Origin: Sulfurimonas sp. | GTDB taxonomy: Bacteria; Campylobacterota; Campylobacteria; Campylobacterales; Sulfurimonadaceae | Direction of reading: 5' to 3' | Assembly (NCBI RefSeq): GCF_014859695.1 | Contig: NZ_JACUTS010000016.1 | Location: 1-38,619 of the forward strand | DNA: 38,619 nucleotides | Shown here: piece after piece, positions 7,669 through 14,606 of the stretch | How positions within the stretch are numbered: the first letter of the stretch is position 1 | Layout of the letters: every line of letters starts with the position of its first letter | Made by a program: the position numbers and the translations under genes | Notes under the pieces: generated by a model | Told to the model about the DNA's origin: nothing | Databases searched by the model: none | The model's input: the letters and a program-made list of their open reading frames with translations, nothing else

Positions 7669-7953
7669 TTATTTTTTAAATCTGTTGGATTGTATGAAAA
7701 ATAACAAGAGGTTTTTTACCGCATTGTGCGGGTGAGACCAAAGGGCTATAGTGCTTAGCGTAAAAAATAAATAACTGACCTTACGCACTTTTGCAAAAAA
7801 GTTCGTAAATACCTCTAATTTTCTCGAAAAGTACCCTTTTCGTAGCTTTAGGGGGTTGTAGGGACATTTGTCCCTGCCACAAAACGAAGTTTCTTTAGAA
7901 AAACGGACGCGTTCGTTTTAGTGCGTAACATCAATAAATAAAAAGGAAATAAA
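7669..7953 (+). ncRNA. Structured spacer between soxY and soxZ (candidate RNA element)
   Basis: This 285-base gap is dense in complementary segments. TTACGCACT (7781-7789) pairs perfectly with AGTGCGTAA (7920-7928). Inside it lie CGAAAAG/CTTTTCG (7825-7831, 7836-7842), AGGGAC/GTCCCT (7860-7865, 7870-7875) and AAAACGAA/TTCGTTTT (7881-7888, 7912-7919), the last directly stacked on the outer helix. An alternative helix GCGTAA/TTACGC (7758-7763, 7781-7786) would exclude the outer one. A 13-codon frame (7694-7735, start MKNNKRFF) ends inside a further hairpin (7719-7731). The AAGGA ribosome site and ATG of soxZ follow directly. It may be a cis-acting RNA, an attenuator or a dispersed repeat; I cannot tell which from one copy. 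Confidence 0.5.
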
Positions 7954-8289
7954 ATGTCAAAGAGAAAAACATTAATCAAGGTAAAACCAAATAAGTTCAA
8001 AAACGGTGATATCGTAAAAGTTAGTTTTATGGTTATGCACCCGATGGAAACAGGGCTTAGAAAAGACAAGAAAACCGGTAAATTCATACCTGCTGAATAT
8101 ATTAAAAATGTAAAATTTGAATATAACGGCAAAGTGTTTACAAATATGAATGTTTGGGAGACACTTTCTGTAAATCCTGTACTTACTACTTACATGAAGG
8201 TTGATGGTGAGGGAACTATAAAAGTTACATTTACCGACAATGAAGGCACTGTTGAAGAGAGTAGTATAAAAATTAAACCAAAAGGATAA
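7954..8289 (+). CDS. soxZ: SoxZ, partner of the SoxY carrier
   Basis: A 111-residue protein of the SoxZ family, an immunoglobulin-like beta sandwich that binds SoxY. Recognisable parts are the start KTLIKVKP, the strand VKVSFMVMHPMETGLR (about residues 25-40), the segment IPAEYIKNVKFEYNGK and the ending TDNEGTVEESSIKIKPKG. It has no signal peptide, which is normal because SoxZ is thought to be exported in complex with Tat-borne SoxY. AAGGA at 7942-7946 is its ribosome site. soxA follows after 3 bases. The long structured gap before it is discussed separately. Confidence 0.9.
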   Translation: MSKRKTLIKVKPNKFKNGDIVKVSFMVMHPMETGLRKDKKTGKFIPAEYIKNVKFEYNGKVFTNMNVWETLSVNPVLTTYMKVDGEGTIKVTFTDNEGTVEESSIKIKPKG

Positions 8290-8292
8290 GCT

Positions 8293-9063
8293 ATGAGAAA
8301 AATATTACAAATAACGCTTTGTGTTGCTCTTGCTTCATCTTTGAGTTTTGCAAGTGAGCAGTTTGCCATGAGCGATGCAGATCGTGCAATGTATGAGGAG
8401 CTTATGGAAAACAATCCTGCCGACATGATGCTCGCCAACGGCTCAGAGCTTTTAGATGCTATGGGCTCAGAGGCTGCTTTGGCTAAATATCTAGGGCTAT
8501 CTGAAGATGAGTTGCCCGTTTATTTAGCAGGTTTTCCGAGATATATTGAGAAATTTAAAATGGTTGTAAGCATTGATCAGATGCTTCAGGCATTTATGCA
8601 TGATAGCGGCAAAAAGCCGTATGCACTTAAGAGTTCTGATATGTTTGACATCTCCTCTTATGTGAAGTCGATTGCGAACGAGCAGCCTATTAATATTGAT
8701 ATTAATGCAAATACGCATATGAAAAAGGCTTACGCTCTTGGCAAAGAGGTGTTTAATACGAGAAGAGGCGGGAGAGGTCTTTCATGCTACAACTGTCATA
8801 ATCCCGGTGTCGTAGGAGGAATACTGAGAACGCAGCCGCTGCCGGATATCTCTGCAAAAGGAAACGCTTCGGCTGCTACATGGCCGGCGTATAGAATGAC
8901 AAAGTCAAATCTTGCAACGTTGCAAAAGAGATTTCAGGGCTGTATGCAAAATGCACTTCTTGCGGTTATTCCTCTGGGTTCGCCTGAGATGACGGCACTT
9001 GAAGTATATTTTACTCATGAGGCAAAGGGTGCAGCTATCGCTCTGCCCGGCCTAAAGAGATAG
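8293..9063 (+). CDS. soxA: SoxA, catalytic cytochrome subunit of SoxXA
   Basis: A 256-residue periplasmic cytochrome with a Sec signal peptide (about residues 1-20). A single haem motif, CYNCH, is at residues 165-169. The active-site cysteine that carries the persulfide ligand is Cys217 in RFQGCMQNALLAVIPLGS, followed by the family segment EMTALEVYF. Only one haem site is present, so this is the monohaem type; dihaem SoxA proteins have an extra N-terminal CxxCH. It forms SoxXA with the soxX product and joins thiosulfate to SoxY. It lies 3 bases after soxZ and 9 bases before soxB. Confidence 0.9.
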   Translation: MRKILQITLCVALASSLSFASEQFAMSDADRAMYEELMENNPADMMLANGSELLDAMGSEAALAKYLGLSEDELPVYLAGFPRYIEKFKMVVSIDQMLQAFMHDSGKKPYALKSSDMFDISSYVKSIANEQPINIDINANTHMKKAYALGKEVFNTRRGGRGLSCYNCHNPGVVGGILRTQPLPDISAKGNASAATWPAYRMTKSNLATLQKRFQGCMQNALLAVIPLGSPEMTALEVYFTHEAKGAAIALPGLKR

Positions 9064-9072
9064 GGAGAGAAG

Positions 9073-10836
9073 ATGGAAATTTCAAGAAGAGACTTTATGC
9101 ACATCTGTGCGATTTTTGGGATAGGCGCTGCAACTTCTGCAACTGCCGCACCAATAATGGCATCACAAATATCGCTTAAAGATATTTATGCGTTTAAAGA
9201 TACGGGTAATTTTACGTTGCTTCATATGTGTGATTTACATGCGCATTTAAAGCCGCTTTACTGGAGAGAGCCTTCCACGCTCATCTCTGCGCCAAATCTT
9301 ACCGGAACACCGGGTTTTTTATGCGGCGAGTCGTTTGCAAAACACTACGGTTTAGAGCCGAGCTCACTAGATGCTTACTTTGATACCCATGTTGATTTTG
9401 AAACACTAGCTAAAAAGTTCGGAAAAATGGGTGGTGTGGCACACATAAAAACAGTACTGGACTATGTAAGAAAAACAAGAGGGGCGGATAACGTGCTCTT
9501 TTTGGATTCAGGCGATACATGGCAAGGTACCGGTGTGGCACTAAAGACTAGGGGCGAAGCTATTGTCAAGGTACAAAACCATATAGGCGTAGATGTTATG
9601 GTTGGACACTGGGAGTTTACTTACGGTAAAGAGCGCGTAAGAGAGCTTATTGAGATGCTTGATGGAAAGTTTATCTCTCAAAATGTTGTAGGAAACGACT
9701 CTTTCGCTGATGATTTCGAAGAGTTGATTTTTGAACCCTATACTATAGAAGAGAGAGGCGGCGCAAAGATAGGCATCATCGGGCAGTCGTTTCCTTTTAC
9801 GTCGACCGCGAACCCTAAAGAGTTTACACAAGGGTGGAGTTTCGGTCTTCGCTTAGAGACACTCCAAGAGTATGTAAATGAGTTAAGAGATGAGCATAAT
9901 GTTGATTGTGTCGTTGTACTCTCTCATGACGGTTTTAGCGTGGATCAGGAAGTGGCACGTAAGGTGAATGGCATAGATTTTATTTTAAGCGGACACACGC
10001 ATGATCCATCTCCAAAGCCTATCATCATTAACGGAACGGTTATAGCCATTGCGGGAAGTCATGGAAAATACATAGGACGTTTAGATATCGATGCCAAAGA
10101 CGGCAAGGTAAATAACTATGAGTACAAGCTTATTCCTATTGCATCTAACATAATTCCCGCAGATACTGAATGTGAGAAGCTTGTTGATGAGCTTTATGCA
10201 CCTTATGCAGCAGAGATGAATGAAGTGCTTGGGAGAACAAAAAATATTCTTTACAAAAGAGATACATTCTTCTCGACATTTGATCAGCTTATCAATGATG
10301 CCATCATAGATGAGATGAAGTGTGATATCTCCTTTACCCCTGGTTATAGATGGGGAACAACCGTTTTGGCGGGAGAAGAGATTTTAATGGATAATGTTTA
10401 TGAGATGTGCGGTATAACCTATCCGAACGTCTACACTTTTGAGTTAAAGGGCGAGAGGATAGCAAAACTCTTAGAGGACATTGCCGATAACGTATTTAAT
10501 GAAAATCCGCTCTATCAGCAAGGTGGTGATATGAGTCGGCTTGGCGGAGCGACGTATGACATTACGGTAGGTAATTCTACGGGCAAGCGTATATCAAATC
10601 TTAAAATTGGCGGCAAACCGATAGATTTGAAGAAAACTTACATTGTTTCATCATGGGGCGGGAATCTGCAAAATGCAGGAGAAAATCTTCAAAAAGATAA
10701 GATCAGAGCAGTATATGATGTTACAAGAGATTATATCAAGCGTAAAAAAGTAGTAGATGTAAGTAATGAGGGTAACGTAAGAGTTGTTGATTATTCATGT
10801 GGATGCCCTCCAAAGGGTCAGACAAGCTGCAATTAA
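9073..10836 (+). CDS. soxB: SoxB, thiosulfohydrolase
   Basis: A 587-residue periplasmic enzyme of the 5-nucleotidase/metallophosphoesterase superfamily that hydrolyses the sulfonate group from SoxY-bound intermediates, releasing sulfate. A Tat signal (RRDFMH at residues 5-10) opens the protein. The dinuclear manganese ligands are visible in DLHAH (54-58), FLDSGDTWQG, GHWEFTYG and SGHTHD. The C-terminal nucleotidase-like domain begins near residue 365. It ends in a short Cys-rich tail, CGCPPKGQTSC, which I cannot assign. It is the last of soxXYZAB; the porin gene follows after 31 bases. Confidence 0.93.
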   Translation: MEISRRDFMHICAIFGIGAATSATAAPIMASQISLKDIYAFKDTGNFTLLHMCDLHAHLKPLYWREPSTLISAPNLTGTPGFLCGESFAKHYGLEPSSLDAYFDTHVDFETLAKKFGKMGGVAHIKTVLDYVRKTRGADNVLFLDSGDTWQGTGVALKTRGEAIVKVQNHIGVDVMVGHWEFTYGKERVRELIEMLDGKFISQNVVGNDSFADDFEELIFEPYTIEERGGAKIGIIGQSFPFTSTANPKEFTQGWSFGLRLETLQEYVNELRDEHNVDCVVVLSHDGFSVDQEVARKVNGIDFILSGHTHDPSPKPIIINGTVIAIAGSHGKYIGRLDIDAKDGKVNNYEYKLIPIASNIIPADTECEKLVDELYAPYAAEMNEVLGRTKNILYKRDTFFSTFDQLINDAIIDEMKCDISFTPGYRWGTTVLAGEEILMDNVYEMCGITYPNVYTFELKGERIAKLLEDIADNVFNENPLYQQGGDMSRLGGATYDITVGNSTGKRISNLKIGGKPIDLKKTYIVSSWGGNLQNAGENLQKDKIRAVYDVTRDYIKRKKVVDVSNEGNVRVVDYSCGCPPKGQTSCN

Positions 10837-10867
10837 GCAATGAACTTAAAAATACGAAGGATTTAAC

Positions 10868-12364
10868 ATGATGATGATAAAGATAAGCGCAGCAACTGCT
10901 GTGGTAGTTTCACTTTTGGCAAGTAGTGTTTTTGCAGATGATACACAACCAAAAAGAGTTTTAAAAAATAACATGATGGAAGTGTATAAAACCCTTCCAA
11001 GTAGTGTTGATAATCTTAGTGATGCTTTTACAAAAGGTATATTTTACGGTCGTTTAAGAACCAATGCTTTTAGATGGGACTGGAAAAATGATCAGGTAAA
11101 CGACGACAACAAAGCATTTGGTATCGGCGGAAGCATGATTTACAAAACGGCTCCGCTTCATGGGCTAAGTGCTACGGCAGGTCTTTACTATGCGAACAAT
11201 CCGTTCTCTTCTCTTCGTGAAGATGATGCAGATGTGGGCAGTGTTAAGGCGGGGAAAGATACATTTAGCCGTTACAATGTAAAAACAAGCGGTGACTGGT
11301 CGATGGCAGTTTTGGCACAGGCATATATTCAGTACGATGTCTCTAAAACATCATTTAAGGTAGGTCGTCAAATATTTGAGTCGTTCTTAACAAAGTCGAA
11401 CGATACAAAGATGATTCCAAATACGTTTGAGGGTTATACAGTTACAATAAATGAGATTCCAAAGACGACCATTCGCGGAGCCTATTTTAACTCTCAAAAA
11501 CTAAGAGACCATACGACTTTCCATGATGTTTTAACTTTTAAAGACTCTTCAGGTGAGAGCTGGAACAACAATGACGATGCTGCGGTTCATAAAGGACTCA
11601 ATTATACAAACCTCAGTGCACATGGTAAGGAGGAGAACGAACTTGTAGTTGTAGATTTGAAAAACAAGTCAATCGACAATCTTGTAGTAGATGTAACATA
11701 CGGTTCCGTACCGGGTCTGCTCTCTTCACTCACAGGAGAGTTAAACTACAAAATCAAATTAGGGGATAAACTCTCTTTAACTCCAGGTGTTCGTCATATG
11801 CAACAGTTTGATAACGGTGCCGGTGAAATCGGTGGAGCAAGTTTGAGCGGCGGTTTGGCTATGGACAAAAACCCTACAACAAATTTGGGATATAAAGATA
11901 GATTTGATTTAGATTCATCTTTAACCATGGCGCGCCTTGTTTTGACAGATGGAATCTTAAAAGTTCAAGTCGCTTATTCGGCTGTTGCCGATGAAGCGGA
12001 TATAGTCGCACCATGGAGAGGTTTTCCTACAGGCGGATATACGCGTGCTATGGCGCAGTACAACTGGAGAGCAGATACAAAAACAGCTTCTGCAGAGGTT
12101 TACTACGATTTTGGCAAGGCAAAAATTTTAGACGGATTTAGCGCATTGGCGAGATATGCAATGCAGGATTTTGATGAAGATAAGCAAGCAGGAGGCGTTC
12201 AAGCTGATAGCAATATTCTGCATATAGACCTTCGCAAACAGTTTACCCCGACTTTTGACGCAAAGATTCGTATGGCATTTGTAGATGCAGACGAGAGAGT
12301 AGCTGACGGTGTCGACAAAGACTCATATAACGAATACCGTTTTGAATTAAACTACCTTTTCTAA
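10868..12364 (+). CDS. Outer-membrane porin (OprD/campylobacterote type)
   Basis: A 498-residue outer-membrane beta-barrel protein. The signal peptide is about residues 5-24 (ending VFADDT). The mature part is rich in alternating strands such as GIFYGRLRTNAFRWDW, SFKVGRQIFES and TTIRGAYFNSQK, and the last residue is Phe in YRFELNYLF, the usual assembly signal. The pattern fits OprD-like porins of Campylobacterota. Its place behind soxB suggests passage of thiosulfate or another sulfur anion, but specificity cannot be read from sequence. The AAGGA site at 10857 supports the ATG at 10868; two further ATG codons follow, so the exact start is uncertain. Confidence 0.75.
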   Translation: MMMIKISAATAVVVSLLASSVFADDTQPKRVLKNNMMEVYKTLPSSVDNLSDAFTKGIFYGRLRTNAFRWDWKNDQVNDDNKAFGIGGSMIYKTAPLHGLSATAGLYYANNPFSSLREDDADVGSVKAGKDTFSRYNVKTSGDWSMAVLAQAYIQYDVSKTSFKVGRQIFESFLTKSNDTKMIPNTFEGYTVTINEIPKTTIRGAYFNSQKLRDHTTFHDVLTFKDSSGESWNNNDDAAVHKGLNYTNLSAHGKEENELVVVDLKNKSIDNLVVDVTYGSVPGLLSSLTGELNYKIKLGDKLSLTPGVRHMQQFDNGAGEIGGASLSGGLAMDKNPTTNLGYKDRFDLDSSLTMARLVLTDGILKVQVAYSAVADEADIVAPWRGFPTGGYTRAMAQYNWRADTKTASAEVYYDFGKAKILDGFSALARYAMQDFDEDKQAGGVQADSNILHIDLRKQFTPTFDAKIRMAFVDADERVADGVDKDSYNEYRFELNYLF

Positions 12365-12377
12365 AAGAAAAAAGATA

Positions 12378-12436
12378 GGGCTGTTTTGAGTTGCTTATTT
12401 TTACTCTCCTGCTTTTATAGGCAGCCAAAACAGCCC
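12378..12436 (+). terminator. Long inverted repeat after the porin gene
   Basis: GGGCTGTTTTG (12378-12388) pairs perfectly with CAAAACAGCCC (12426-12436) around a 37-base interior that can itself form small stems (for example CTGC with GCAG at the 3 side). No U tract follows, so it is not a textbook intrinsic terminator. It may be a processing or stability hairpin that separates the abundant porin message from the genes downstream. Confidence 0.5.
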
Positions 12437-12455
12437 AATATAAGTGAGTGTTTTT

Positions 12456-12839
12456 ATGAAAAAGATTATTTTTTCTTTGATATTTTGTTTTGTTTCTCTT
12501 TTTGGAGTTGACTGGCAGGATTATGAAGAAGCAAAAAAAGTGCAGCAGAAAAGTTCAAAAATAGTTATGATATATATTGAAAGAACAAATTGCCGTTACT
12601 GTATAAACATGCATAAAGATGTTTTTGATGACAAAGAGATGTCAGAGTGGATTCAGGAGCGTTTTATCCCTGTAAAATTAAACTTGGATATAGATGAGTT
12701 GCCTTTAGATATAAGCGTATCAATGACTCCGTCCTTTTATTTTGTTAATAAAGACCAAAAGATTATAAAAATGATACCGGGATCTTGGAATATCGATGAT
12801 TTTAAATCATTGATAAAAAATATTAAGGAGTCAAAATGA
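12456..12839 (+). CDS. Secreted thioredoxin-like protein (SoxW-like)
   Basis: A 127-residue protein with a Sec signal peptide (MKKIIFSLIFCFVSLFG) and a thioredoxin fold: the strand KIVMIYIER, the redox motif Cys46-Arg-Tyr-Cys49, and the cis-proline segment SMTPSFYFVNKD. Thioredoxin-like proteins named SoxW or SoxS accompany many sox clusters and keep the SoxY cysteine reduced; this gene is in the right place but I have not shown it to be SoxW. The frame is open from a GTG at 12444; the ATG at 12456 is preferred because it starts the signal peptide, with AAGTGAG at 12442-12448. The stop codon lies in the loop of a hairpin (12825-12845). Confidence 0.75.
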   Translation: MKKIIFSLIFCFVSLFGVDWQDYEEAKKVQQKSSKIVMIYIERTNCRYCINMHKDVFDDKEMSEWIQERFIPVKLNLDIDELPLDISVSMTPSFYFVNKDQKIIKMIPGSWNIDDFKSLIKNIKESK

Positions 12840-12929
12840 CTCCTTCTTGCCGGAAGGCAAGTCTTTAGTGACTGAATATAATCTGGACTTTGTTCAGATT
12901 ATATGAGATTTATTAGTAGGAGCCCTAAT
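12825..12929 (+). repeat. Second hairpin array, before the second DsrE gene
   Basis: Four or five consecutive inverted repeats are present. They are AAGGAGTC 12825-12832 with GACTCCTT 12838-12845; CTTGCC 12846-12851 with GGCAAG 12856-12861 around a GGAA tetraloop; and ATATAATCTG 12876-12885 with CAGATTATAT 12895-12904 around the loop GACTTTGTT. The last is ATTAG 12912-12916 with CTAAT 12925-12929, whose 3 arm covers the first two bases of the next start codon and whose loop holds the AGGAG ribosome site. The loop GACTTTGTT is identical to that of the hairpin at 1817-1839, although the stems differ completely. Confidence 0.55.
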
Positions 12930-13362
12930 GGCAAAATTTATTGTAATGTTTTTGCTTATAGCTAATGTTTTGTATGCAGATACTGTTTTTGCTGAGCCAA
13001 AACCAAATATTTTAGAGCCAAGAAAGATAGTTTTTTCTATCAAAAGTGCGGATGATGAAGAGATAAACCATGTGCTTAGTGCAGCGAATAATGTGCTTAA
13101 ATTTTATGGTCCTGAAAACGTAAAAATGCGTATAGTGGCATATTATCATGGTATTAAATCGCTTCTTAAGAGTGAAGTAGAGACTTCAAAGCGTATCAGT
13201 GCGCTTATGCAGCTTGATGTGGAGTTTGTCGCATGCGGCAATACAATGCGGACAAAAAATATAAAAGAAGAAGCACTGGTTGATGATGTAGAGATTGTAA
13301 CGGCTGGAATCGTTGAGATGATGGAGCGGGTAAAAGAGGGCTGGATATACATAGCTCCCTAA
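12928..13362 (+). CDS. Secreted DsrE-family protein (second copy)
   Basis: A 144-residue protein with a Sec signal peptide (about residues 1-17) and a DsrE-like fold: KIVFSIKSADDEEINHVLSA, then VKMRIVAYYHGIKSLL and LDVEFVACGNTMRTKN (97-111). Cys103, the only cysteine, corresponds to Cys112 of the first DsrE-like protein, which supports a shared sulfur-binding role. Identity between the two copies is low apart from this motif, so they are ancient paralogues rather than a recent duplication. Ribosome site AGGAG is at 12918-12922. The tandem-DUF302 gene follows after 23 bases. Confidence 0.7.
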   Translation: MAKFIVMFLLIANVLYADTVFAEPKPNILEPRKIVFSIKSADDEEINHVLSAANNVLKFYGPENVKMRIVAYYHGIKSLLKSEVETSKRISALMQLDVEFVACGNTMRTKNIKEEALVDDVEIVTAGIVEMMERVKEGWIYIAP

Positions 13363-13385
13363 GTAAAGAAAATAAAGGATAATAG

Positions 13386-14288
13386 ATGAAGAAAATATAT
13401 GTTTTTATAATGAGTGTTTTAATGGTAACGGCACTCAGTGCAAATGGTGATTTGCACCTTTTTGAAGTTGAAAATAAAGATGGTGCAATAACACCGCAAA
13501 AAATTGAGCAAGGGTTTGTACAAAACGGCTTTGGCATAGCAGTAAACAGTGATATGATAAAACCGTTTACAACGCAGTTTAAAGAGACGAAATTTAAGAT
13601 ATTTACACTTATGACTATCTACCATGAGAAGATATCTTTTGATCTTGTAAAAAAGTATCCTGATGCGGGGATATTTACACCACTTGGTGTCGGAATATAT
13701 CAAGACAAAAAAGAGGATACTTTACATGTAAGTGTCCTAACATCGGATTCGCTGAAAAAAATAATGGGATTTGATGATGAGCTCATAAAAAAACTTGAGG
13801 GTGAAGTTCTCTCAACGCTTAAAAAGATTTTGCCAAATGCAAAACATAAACTTAGTCCAAATGCGTTGCAAGAGGAGAGAGAGCTTATAACAAAGTATGA
13901 GCTGGAGACTGATGAGGATGTGGTGACTGCTAAAGAGAATCTTTTCTTAACTCTTGATAATGGGCTGAGTCTTTATGGTTTTGTTGTAGCGGGCAAGTTG
14001 GATCTAAATGAACATATGGATAATTCACCGTATGATTTTTATGAAGGTTACTCTATCTGCAAGCTGCCGGTCATTTATACGGTTGCATTAACAAATCCTG
14101 ATGCTGCAGCTTTTGCACCATGTACATTGGCAATATATAAGAAAAAAGATGAAGATAAAATTGTTTTAGAATTTCCCTCTGTATATAACTGGATAAGCAG
14201 CGCTCTTGTAAACGATAGTGATGGAGTTGATGTACTGCTTAAAGCTCAAGAGCAGTTTGAAAGTATATTGGCAGAGGTAGTAGAATAA
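13386..14288 (+). CDS. Secreted tandem-DUF302 protein
   Basis: A 300-residue protein with a signal peptide (about residues 1-19) and two copies of a DUF302-like domain. The repeat is visible as YPDAGIFTPLGVGIYQDKKEDTLHVSV (91-117) against PDAAAFAPCTLAIYKKKDEDKIVLEF (238-263). Each is preceded by a strand-rich segment ending in an aromatic-Lys-Ile/Cys stretch. DUF302 has no established biochemical role; single-domain members often occur near sulfur, haem or copper genes. The second domain holds both cysteines (225 and 246). It is the last gene of the island, and a hairpin at 14313-14329 follows. Function is unknown; a part in sulfur handling is inferred from position only. Confidence 0.65.
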   Translation: MKKIYVFIMSVLMVTALSANGDLHLFEVENKDGAITPQKIEQGFVQNGFGIAVNSDMIKPFTTQFKETKFKIFTLMTIYHEKISFDLVKKYPDAGIFTPLGVGIYQDKKEDTLHVSVLTSDSLKKIMGFDDELIKKLEGEVLSTLKKILPNAKHKLSPNALQEERELITKYELETDEDVVTAKENLFLTLDNGLSLYGFVVAGKLDLNEHMDNSPYDFYEGYSICKLPVIYTVALTNPDAAAFAPCTLAIYKKKDEDKIVLEFPSVYNWISSALVNDSDGVDVLLKAQEQFESILAEVVE

Positions 14289-14312
14289 ACTTTGATTACA
14301 TTTCAATGTATT

Positions 14313-14329
14313 GGGCTCATATGGAGCCC
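14313..14329 (+). terminator. Hairpin after the DUF302 gene
   Basis: GGGCTC (14313-14318) and GAGCCC (14324-14329) form a perfect 6-bp stem with loop ATATG, 24 bases after the stop codon. No long U tract follows (TTAAAG), so it is a weak terminator candidate that would close the sulfur island. A second small inverted repeat, TACATT/AATGTA (14297-14302, 14305-14310), sits just before it. Confidence 0.5.
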
Positions 14330-14388
14330 TTAAAGAGATTAGGCAAAAGAACAATAGTATTCCACACGATGATGAAAAAGACCAAAAA

Positions 14389-14602
14389 ATGACGGTTGGA
14401 AAAAAATCACTACTCTTATTATTACTATATCTTTTGTTCTTCTTTTAGGCTGTTTTTTTGTTTTGAACTACTTTAAATCACAAATATGCGCAAACTTGCA
14501 GAGAATACTCAAAAAAGTCTTCATGAGATAGAAGCGATTGCCATAGAGCTTGATGAGATGTCGCAAAAAACACTCAAAGAGGTCAGCTCTAAAAAGTTTT
14601 AA
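14389..14602 (+). pseudogene. Remnant of a chemoreceptor (methyl-accepting chemotaxis protein) gene
   Basis: Two fragments in different frames remain. The first (ATG at 14389, MTVGKK) loses its frame in a run of A at 14400-14406. Continuing one frame over from 14400 gives a membrane helix, KKITTLIITISFVLLLGCFF, then NYFKSQ. The second, in another frame (14489-14602), reads RKLAENTQKSLHEIE and ends EVSSKKF. RKLAE.TQKSL is the diagnostic segment after the chemoreceptor signalling tip; the intact receptor at 27116 has [14 protein letters not shown]. So the N-terminal anchor has been joined to the C-terminal end by a large internal deletion plus a frameshift. No product is expected. Confidence 0.75.
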
Positions 14603-14606
14603 GGCT

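Noticed and set aside
7848..8132. Minus-strand open frame covering the start of soxZ and part of the structured spacer
   Set aside because: Most of it is antisense to soxZ. Its C-terminal part reads through the hairpins of the spacer, which explains its odd composition.
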